A stretch of DNA of 64,000 bases from SHZI01 sp038214295 (GTDB taxonomy: Bacteria; Pseudomonadota; Gammaproteobacteria; Steroidobacterales; GCA-2729495), in assembly GCA_038214295.1 (NCBI GenBank), contig JBBQSA010000009.1:13665-77664 (forward strand). Direction: 5' to 3'. A program made the translations under genes and the position numbers. Under the pieces are notes generated by a model that did no database searches, was not told where the DNA came from, and was given only the letters and a program-made list of their open reading frames with translations. This document shows positions 58,574 to 64,000 of the stretch, in pieces; position 1 is the stretch's first letter, and the number at the start of each line of letters is the position of its first letter.

Positions 58574-59503
58574 ATGGCAGAAGCAAGCACCGTCTCCGGA
58601 CCCGCCAACCAGCCTGGCAGCCAGGCGGGCAATCAGGCCGGCAGTCAGGCCGGCGACGTGACCTTTCCCACCACCAGCGCGAACCGCTACATCTACGACT
58701 ACCTGAGGAACCTGCCCGACCTGACCGGCAAGACGGTTGTGGATGTCCCCTGCGGTGACGGCCGGGCCAGCCACCTGCTCCGGCAACGGGGCGCCACCGT
58801 GCTCGCCTTCGACCTCTTCCCGAAGTTCATGAAGGCGCCGGGCATCACGGCGCACATGGCGGACCTGCGCCTGCCGTTGCCGCTCGCCAACGAATCCGCG
58901 GACTACGTCATGTGCCAGGAGGGCATCGAGCACCTGCCGGACCAGCTCGCGGTCCTGAGCGAGTTCAACCGGATCCTGAAGCCCGGCGGTACGCTGCTGG
59001 TGAGCAGTCCGAGCATCTCCCACGTCCGCGCCCGGCTTGCCAACCTGCTGATAGAGAATGACTCCTGGCGGCGGATGCCGCCCTCCGTCGTGGACACCGT
59101 CTGGGTCACCGACGCGGATGTGGACCGCATCTACTTTGGCCACCTGTTCCTGCTCAGCGTGCAGCGCCTGTACACCCTTTGCGGGATCGCGGGCTTCAAG
59201 GTCGTCGAACGGGTACGCACTGACGTTGGCGCCTCGTCCGTGGTCCTCGGTGTGCTGCTCTATCCCCTGCTCGCGCTGGCATCGCTACTGGCGTACCGCA
59301 CCTACGCCCGCAAGCAGAGAAAGTCTATCCCGCCGGAGATCGGCAAGCCGGTCTGGTGGGAACACCTGAAGCTCAACCTGTCCCCCACCACCCTTTTCTG
59401 CAAGCACATCTTCTGGGTTGCCGAGAAGGAGTGCTCAACGGCTGAACGCCGCCGGCAGATCCGGGCGTCGCGGACTGATCGGTATGGAGCGGTGGCGCAG
59501 TAG
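58574..59503 (+). CDS. SAM-dependent methyltransferase with C-terminal membrane segment
   Basis: A 309-residue methyltransferase. After a Gln/Gly-rich repetitive N-terminus ('QPGSQAGNQAGSQAG') it has 'VVDVPCGDGRASHLLRQRGA', 'DYVMCQEGIEHLPDQLAVL' and 'LKPGGTLLVSSPSISHVRAR'. A hydrophobic stretch 'VLGVLLYPLLALASLLAY' near residue 225 suggests membrane attachment, so the substrate may be a lipid-linked glycan. It is the only plus-strand gene of the cluster and has its own promoter. Confidence 0.85.
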   Translation: MAEASTVSGPANQPGSQAGNQAGSQAGDVTFPTTSANRYIYDYLRNLPDLTGKTVVDVPCGDGRASHLLRQRGATVLAFDLFPKFMKAPGITAHMADLRLPLPLANESADYVMCQEGIEHLPDQLAVLSEFNRILKPGGTLLVSSPSISHVRARLANLLIENDSWRRMPPSVVDTVWVTDADVDRIYFGHLFLLSVQRLYTLCGIAGFKVVERVRTDVGASSVVLGVLLYPLLALASLLAYRTYARKQRKSIPPEIGKPVWWEHLKLNLSPTTLFCKHIFWVAEKECSTAERRRQIRASRTDRYGAVAQ

Positions 59504-59518
59504 CGCCCGGCGGGCGGG

Positions 59519-60241
59519 TCAGCCTTTCAGGGAACGCCGCAGAGCCCGGCGCCAGCGCTTGAGTACGCCACCCACGGTGGCCGCCCGGTCGAGCTTCGCC
59601 AGGAACACCTCGGGGTGCACGATCGACAGGGGCCCCGGCGTGCCGGCGCCGTGCTGCAGGCGGAGCTCCGGCAAGCGGTTCCGGCGCACGTAGACGAGCA
59701 GGTTCTGCCGGTACCAGGTCGCGATCCGGCTGTCGTCCCAGATCCTCGCCCGGATGAAGTCCGCGGGCACGTAGTCCCGCGCCGCGAACAGCTCCGCCCA
59801 GTAATCCTGCCACTGCTCGTTGAAGTGGTTCTTGCCGCCCTGTTGCGGCGTGGCCGCCGAGAACAGGACGATGTCGGACAGCCCGGTGAGCCAGCCGACA
59901 AAGCCGGCCGCCCGCTCCGCTGGCAGGTGCTCGGCCACCTCCAGGGACATGGCCAGGTCGAAGCGCCGGCCGAAGTCCCGGTCCTGGCGCAGGTCGTGGT
60001 GCACGAAGTTCTCGCGCGGTATGACCAGGTTGGCCACGTCGACCCAGGGGCCATCCACGCCCTGGATGCCGGTGACCCCCTGCCGGGCCAGCACGGAGAG
60101 CCACGTGCCAACACCACAGCCCACGTCGATCGCCGAACTCACCGGCGGCAACGCCGGCAGCAGGATGCCGAGCACGGTCTCGGCCGCGTAGACGGTGCGG
60201 GCGTGCCGGTCCCGGAAGAACTCGTCGCGGTACTTCGCCAT
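59519..60241 (-). CDS. SAM-dependent methyltransferase (glycan cluster)
   Basis: A 240-residue protein with a SAM motif 'AIDVGCGVGTWLSVLARQGV', 'LAMSLEVAEHLPAERAAGFV' and 'VLFSAATPQQGGKNHFNEQW'. Related proteins modify sugars in O-antigen clusters. It follows the glycosyltransferase gene by 6 bases on the same strand and converges with the plus-strand methyltransferase (15 bases). Confidence 0.85.
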   Translation of the reverse strand: MAKYRDEFFRDRHARTVYAAETVLGILLPALPPVSSAIDVGCGVGTWLSVLARQGVTGIQGVDGPWVDVANLVIPRENFVHHDLRQDRDFGRRFDLAMSLEVAEHLPAERAAGFVGWLTGLSDIVLFSAATPQQGGKNHFNEQWQDYWAELFAARDYVPADFIRARIWDDSRIATWYRQNLLVYVRRNRLPELRLQHGAGTPGPLSIVHPEVFLAKLDRAATVGGVLKRWRRALRRSLKG

Positions 60242-60247
60242 CGGTGA

Positions 60248-61072
60248 TTACCTGTCCTGGCCCGAATCCCGCAGGCGACCGATATCAAGGTCACTGATCC
60301 GGCCCTTGCTCCCGGACTGGTCCTGCCGCTCGTGCAGCTCGTTGAGTTTCTGGTACTTCATGAATGACCGGAACATGCTGGTCATCGTGATCGTGATGCC
60401 GTCGGCGCCGCGCAGTATCCCGCCCCGGAGGAACATCTGCCGGAAGAACGCACCGAGGGCACTGAATGCCGGCCGGCCAACGGAGCGCGGCACACCGGCG
60501 GCGAACATGCCCTGGGCATCCCGCGAGGTGATCCAGTTGATCTTCGCAATCCAGTCGCTGAGGCTGTCATAGGTGTAGTGGAGCAAGTGCCCCCTGATCC
60601 GGCGGACGCCGGGCGCCAGCACGCTGGCGTGGCCGGGCTTGGGCTCGTAGGCGGACCGGGTCCGGTTGTAGAGCCGGGTCACGAAATCCGGGTAGAAACC
60701 GGGCCCGCGGATCCACCGCGGACCGACGTAGCTCTTGCGGTTGCAAGCATAGGCAATGGCGGGATCGTCGAGCGGCAGCTCCTGGATCGCGGCCACGACT
60801 TCGTCATCGAGCCGCTCGTCCGCATCGAGGGCAAGAATCCAGTCATTGCGGGCTTCACGCTCGGTCAGGTTCCGCTGGGGTCCCTCGCCCGCGTAGGCCT
60901 GGGAAACAACGCGGGCGCCCGCCGCCATCGCGAGTTCGATGGTGCGATCGGTGCTCATGGAGTCCACGACGAGAACATCCGCACAGACCCGGCGCAGGGA
61001 GGCGATGCAGGCCTCGATGTGGCCCTCTTCATTGAAGGTAATGATCGTGCCGGAGATCGGTGGCGTGGCCAT
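60248..61072 (-). CDS. Family 2 glycosyltransferase
   Basis: A 274-residue GT2 of the WaaE/KdtX-like group: 'ISGTIITFNEEGHIEACIA', 'VLVVDSMSTDRTIELA' and 'DWILALDADERLDDEVV' (DxD). The downstream 'GPRWIRGPGFYPDFVTRLYN' and 'HYTYDSLSDWIAKINW' are typical of LPS-core glucosyl/heptosyl-type transferases. It would add a sugar to LPS or another envelope glycan. Start ATG 61072; an in-frame upstream extension overlaps the cupin gene. Confidence 0.9.
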   Translation of the reverse strand: MATPPISGTIITFNEEGHIEACIASLRRVCADVLVVDSMSTDRTIELAMAAGARVVSQAYAGEGPQRNLTEREARNDWILALDADERLDDEVVAAIQELPLDDPAIAYACNRKSYVGPRWIRGPGFYPDFVTRLYNRTRSAYEPKPGHASVLAPGVRRIRGHLLHYTYDSLSDWIAKINWITSRDAQGMFAAGVPRSVGRPAFSALGAFFRQMFLRGGILRGADGITITMTSMFRSFMKYQKLNELHERQDQSGSKGRISDLDIGRLRDSGQDR

Positions 61073-61076
61073 GCCG

Positions 61077-61964
61077 TCAGCTCCCGGCCGGCATTTCAAA
61101 ATCCGGTGGACCGTCCGGGTGGTTGTGGCCTTCGGCCACCGTCCAGTCCCAGAGCTGGGGCCGCTTGCGGTAGACCGTGGCGGCGGCCCGCGCGGCATTG
61201 TCGTCCGGGATCGACCAGGGATTGTAGTGGAAGTAGTTGTACAGCTCGCTGTCGGTCCGGCCGAGGGCAATGCAGCCCCGCCGGGAGGCGAACGCGCCGT
61301 GGTTGATGTATGCCGGCCGCCAGAAGTAGCCGCCGGTGGGAATCTCCCCGAACTGCATCATCCAGGACGTGCCCCAGATGTGATAACTCTCCTCCGCGCA
61401 GTCGTGGTAGGAGATGTTGTCCTGCCGGTACGCGGGCACCATCGTGTAGAGAAAGGTCGTGGCCCGGGAAACCGGGTCCACCCGCAGCGGCTTGACGCAG
61501 CAGCCCGTCGCCACGCCGGGCTGGAAGCGGGCCGTCGCGATCCAGGGGGCGTCCTCGTAGCCGTTGGTCGCCACGAAGGCTGCCGTCAGCGCGTAGCGGT
61601 GGTGCTCGTCCGACTCCTGGAAGCTGGGCAGCCCGTCGTTCCAGAGCACCAGGGCCTCGAAGCCGTCCGGCGACGACATCGCACCCAGGGCGAAGCCGGC
61701 GGGCACGAAGAAGTACTGCCCCTCACTGCACTGCACGCCCCCGATGCGCACGGTTCCACGCAGCACGAGAATCTCCACGTCGGACAACGCGAGGCCCGGC
61801 GGCCGGCGAAAGCCAGCGTCGAAGCGCATCTTGAGGGACGAGGCACCGGTGCTCTCGTCCATGCTCAGCGTCTTGTACCAGGCGCCCTTCGGGAAGGCGC
61901 GCAGGCTGAAGCGCTTCCAGGGCTGGTCGACCTCGCAGTACGGCTCGATGTGGGGACGACTCAA
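61077..61964 (-). CDS. Cupin-fold protein (bicupin)
   Basis: A 295-residue protein with two cupin-like halves: 'VEILVLRGTVRIGGVQCSEG' / 'FFVPAGFALGAMSS' and 'SYHIWGTSWMMQFGEIPTGG' / 'YINHGAFASRRGC'. Metal-binding histidines are sparse, so it may not be an enzyme. The start is TTG 61964, overlapping the ypfJ stop (TTGA), so it is translated with that gene. The role is unknown. Confidence 0.75.
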   Translation of the reverse strand: MSRPHIEPYCEVDQPWKRFSLRAFPKGAWYKTLSMDESTGASSLKMRFDAGFRRPPGLALSDVEILVLRGTVRIGGVQCSEGQYFFVPAGFALGAMSSPDGFEALVLWNDGLPSFQESDEHHRYALTAAFVATNGYEDAPWIATARFQPGVATGCCVKPLRVDPVSRATTFLYTMVPAYRQDNISYHDCAEESYHIWGTSWMMQFGEIPTGGYFWRPAYINHGAFASRRGCIALGRTDSELYNYFHYNPWSIPDDNAARAAATVYRKRPQLWDWTVAEGHNHPDGPPDFEMPAGS

Positions 61965-62824
61965 AGCTGGCGCGCCCCGAAGGTGTCACAGGCCTCTACC
62001 TGGCCGCTTTGCAAACCGCGCCGGAACCAGCGCACGCGCTGCTCGCCGCTCCCGTGGGTGAAGGAGTCCGGCGTCACGTAGCCCCTGGACTGCTGCTGCA
62101 GCCGGTCATCGCCGATCGCGGTCGCGGCCCTCAGTGCCTCGTCCACGTCACCGTCCTCGAGAATCTGCCGCGTGCGATTTGCGTGGTTGGCCCAGATGCC
62201 GGCAAAGCAGTCTGCCTGCAACTCGACCCGCACGGACAGCGCGTTGGCCTCGACCTCGCTCGCCCGCTGGCGCTGCTGCTGGACCTGTGCGGAGAGACCC
62301 AGCAGGTTCTGGACGTGATGGCCGATCTCGTGGGCGATCACGTAGGCCTGGGCAAAGTCACCGGGCGCCTGGAAGCGGTCCCGCAGGTCCTGGTAGAAGC
62401 TGAGGTCGATGTAGACCTTCCGGTCGGCAGGACAATAAAAGGGACCCATTGCCGCCTGGGCCGAGCCGCAGGCCGACTGCACGGAGCCGGAAAAGAGGAC
62501 AAGCTTTGGCACCTCGTACCGGGCGCCGCCCTCGGCAAACAGCGCGGTCCAGGTGTCCTCCGTGTCGGCCAGGACTACCGACACGAAGTCACTGGCCGGG
62601 TCGGGCTGACCGGAGGTCCCCGGTGTCGGGCCAGCGGACTGGTCGGCAGTTTGGGCCGGGCCCTCGGTCACGTTCTGCAGCAGGAACGACGGATCCACGC
62701 CGAAGTAGAGCGCTACGAGGATGAGCACGATGGTGCCAAGACCGCCGCCGACGAATGCGGTTCGCCCGCCCATGCCGCGCCGGTCCTCCACATTCGAGCT
62801 TCGCCGACCGCCTTCCCACTTCAT
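61961..62824 (-). CDS. ypfJ: Neutral zinc metallopeptidase (YpfJ family)
   Basis: A 287-residue membrane-anchored peptidase: 'MKWEGGRRSSNVEDRRG' opening, one helix ('GLGTIVLILVALYFGVD'), then zinc motif HEIGHH with a downstream Glu in 'ELQADCFAGIWANHA' (HExxH + E). The YpfJ family is conserved in proteobacteria; the substrate is unknown. ATG 62824 with GGGAG upstream is preferred over an ATG at 62857. Confidence 0.92.
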   Translation of the reverse strand: MKWEGGRRSSNVEDRRGMGGRTAFVGGGLGTIVLILVALYFGVDPSFLLQNVTEGPAQTADQSAGPTPGTSGQPDPASDFVSVVLADTEDTWTALFAEGGARYEVPKLVLFSGSVQSACGSAQAAMGPFYCPADRKVYIDLSFYQDLRDRFQAPGDFAQAYVIAHEIGHHVQNLLGLSAQVQQQRQRASEVEANALSVRVELQADCFAGIWANHANRTRQILEDGDVDEALRAATAIGDDRLQQQSRGYVTPDSFTHGSGEQRVRWFRRGLQSGQVEACDTFGARQL

Positions 62825-62866
62825 GCCTGTAACTCCCGGAGTAATTCCGGACAGCATCCCCCAGGA

Positions 62867-64000
62867 CTACATGATCCGCAATACGTAGCACTTGAGGTAA
62901 CGGGTCTCGCGCAAGGCGAGCAGCACCGGGTGATCCCGGCCCGCAGATCGCCGCTCGACAATCTGCACCTCACGGCGCGCGTCGGCCGCGGCGGCCTGCA
63001 GCGTGGCCTCGAAGGCTGTCTCGTCCACGTGGTAACTGCAGCTGGAAGTAACCAGGTAACCACCCGGGTTCAGGAGCTGCATTGCCCGCAGGTTGATCTC
63101 CTTGTAGCCGCGCAGGCCCGCGGCAATCGCGTCCTTGCCCTTGGCAAAGGCCGGGGGATCGAGCACCACCGTATCGTAGCGCCGGGCCGCGTCGACCTCG
63201 CTGCGCAGGAAATCGAAGGCATTGGCGGCCACAACCTCCACGTTGCTGATGCTGTTGCGGGCCGTATTGGCCCGGATCTGTTCACAGGCCGGCTCGGAGC
63301 TGTCGACGGCCACGACGCGCTCGGACTTGCGCGCCATCTGCAGGGCGAAGCCGCCGATGTAGCTGAAGCAGTCGAGGGCCAGGCCGCGGGCGTAGCGGCC
63401 GGCGACCACGTGGTTCTCCCGCTGGTCGAGGAAGCTGCCCGTCTTCTGGCCGTGCTCCAGGCTGACCGCCAGCTCGAGCTGGCCCTCCCGGTACAGGACC
63501 GGATCGGGGACTTCGCCCCACAGCAGGCCCTTCTCCCGGGACAGCCCTTCCAGCGCGCGCACGCTGGCATCCGAGCGGTTCATGATGCCCTTGCACGCGA
63601 ACTGCTCGACCAGCAACGGCACCAGGACATCCCGCCGCTGCTCCATCGCCGGCGTCAGGAACTGGACACTCAGGTAGTCCCCGTAGCGATCCACGACGAG
63701 CCCGGGCAGGCCATCACCGTCACCGTGGACAGCACGCCAGGCGTTCTCGCCGGGATACAGGCTGCGGCGCAGGCCGGCGGCAGTGGCGATCCGTTCGCGA
63801 AAGAAGTTCTTGTCGACAGGCCGGTCGTCCAGCGCGATCCGGCGCAGGGTGATCTTCGACTGGGTGGAATAGCAGGCCTGGCCCAGGAAGCGGCCCCGCT
63901 CGTCCTGCACCGCGACGATCGCGCCGGTCGCGAGGCCCTGTGGCAGCCGCGTGTCCGTCCGGTAGATCCACGGGAGCCCGGCGGCCCAGCGGCTCGCGCC
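62867..64000 (-). CDS. rlmI: RlmI-type 23S rRNA methyltransferase (5' end outside window)
   Basis: At least 378 codons; the frame stays open to the window edge, where 'GLPWIYRTDT' is the PUA domain opening, so only a few residues are missing. It contains 'NFFRERIATAAGLRR', 'GLPGLVVDRYGDYLSVQFLT', 'KTGSFLDQRENH', 'DCFSYIGGFALQMARKSERV' (SAM site), 'VVLDPPAFAKGK' and 'LVTSSCSYHVD' (the Cys). RlmI makes m5C1962 in 23S rRNA. It is 42 bases upstream of ypfJ in the same direction. Confidence 0.93.
   Translation of the reverse strand, partial: GASRWAAGLPWIYRTDTRLPQGLATGAIVAVQDERGRFLGQACYSTQSKITLRRIALDDRPVDKNFFRERIATAAGLRRSLYPGENAWRAVHGDGDGLPGLVVDRYGDYLSVQFLTPAMEQRRDVLVPLLVEQFACKGIMNRSDASVRALEGLSREKGLLWGEVPDPVLYREGQLELAVSLEHGQKTGSFLDQRENHVVAGRYARGLALDCFSYIGGFALQMARKSERVVAVDSSEPACEQIRANTARNSISNVEVVAANAFDFLRSEVDAARRYDTVVLDPPAFAKGKDAIAAGLRGYKEINLRAMQLLNPGGYLVTSSCSYHVDETAFEATLQAAAADARREVQIVERRSAGRDHPVLLALRETRYLKCYVLRIM

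Overview
The window is a gene-dense, high-GC stretch of a gammaproteobacterial chromosome. Markers include divergently read tamA/tamB, a PA4780-type RIO kinase, yceH, pdxH, an RlmI-type methyltransferase, ypfJ, glgX and DUF3313/DUF4136 lipoproteins. TonB-dependent receptors, two DUF1838 proteins, many short-chain dehydrogenases, a PQQ dehydrogenase, a flavin monooxygenase and proteins with thrombospondin-3/dockerin-like modules suggest an environmental, Steroidobacter/Nevskia/Woeseia-like heterotroph that uses hydrophobic substrates; this taxonomic guess is inference. I saw no rRNA, tRNA, CRISPR array, prophage or intact insertion sequence. Many genes start with GTG or TTG and overlap by 4 nt (ATGA/GTGA/TTGA).

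Layout. 1-9.6 kb: 3' end of a TonB-dependent receptor, two DUF1838 genes, a Ser/Thr kinase fused to a TonB C-terminal domain, a short-chain dehydrogenase, a PQQ dehydrogenase and an MFS transporter. 9.7-13.9 kb: coupled run RIO kinase - yceH - thioredoxin-fold lipoprotein - GST, then a frameshifted remnant. 13.9-16.3 kb: small membrane protein, gdhA, and a 37-codon membrane peptide gene with a clean terminator. 16.3-28.3 kb: exported NmrA-like protein, tamB-tamA, a divergent secreted protein, a lipoprotein, pdxH, a monooxygenase, a HIT protein and an ExeA-like ATPase. 28.3-34.4 kb: a copB remnant, exported HAD phosphatase, glgX, dodecin, a hotdog protein, a hemerythrin-type repair protein and an LLM flavoenzyme.

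34.4-42.3 kb is a divergent lipid-modification locus. Leftward: SnoaL-like lipoprotein, CFA-synthase-like methyltransferase, DUF1295 membrane protein and an exported HutX-like protein. Rightward: FAD oxidoreductase, DUF1365, CFA synthase, DUF3313 lipoprotein and a membrane protein without a standard start codon. 42.4-47.6 kb holds two secreted proteins with the same TSP3/dockerin-like N-terminal module around a catalytically degraded tyrosine recombinase and a DUF883 protein. 47.8-49.5 kb: a PilZ protein convergent with a B12-binding protein that has the W-H/E-H/H signature of CarH-type cobalamin photoreceptors but no DNA-binding domain. 49.6-56 kb: two short-chain dehydrogenases, a full-length TonB-dependent receptor and a divergent RTX / alpha-beta-hydrolase protein with a GlyGly-CTERM-like tail. 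56-61.1 kb: a glycan-type cluster with four methyltransferases, a polysaccharide deacetylase and a family 2 glycosyltransferase. 61.1-64 kb: a cupin protein, YpfJ and the 3' part of an rlmI-like gene.

The most interesting points are the HTH-less B12 photoreceptor candidate, the RTX-hydrolase-sorting-tail protein, the divergent fatty-acid modification locus with an exported heme-carrier-like protein, the kinase-TonB fusion, the recombinase that lost its catalytic residues, and the 37-residue membrane peptide.
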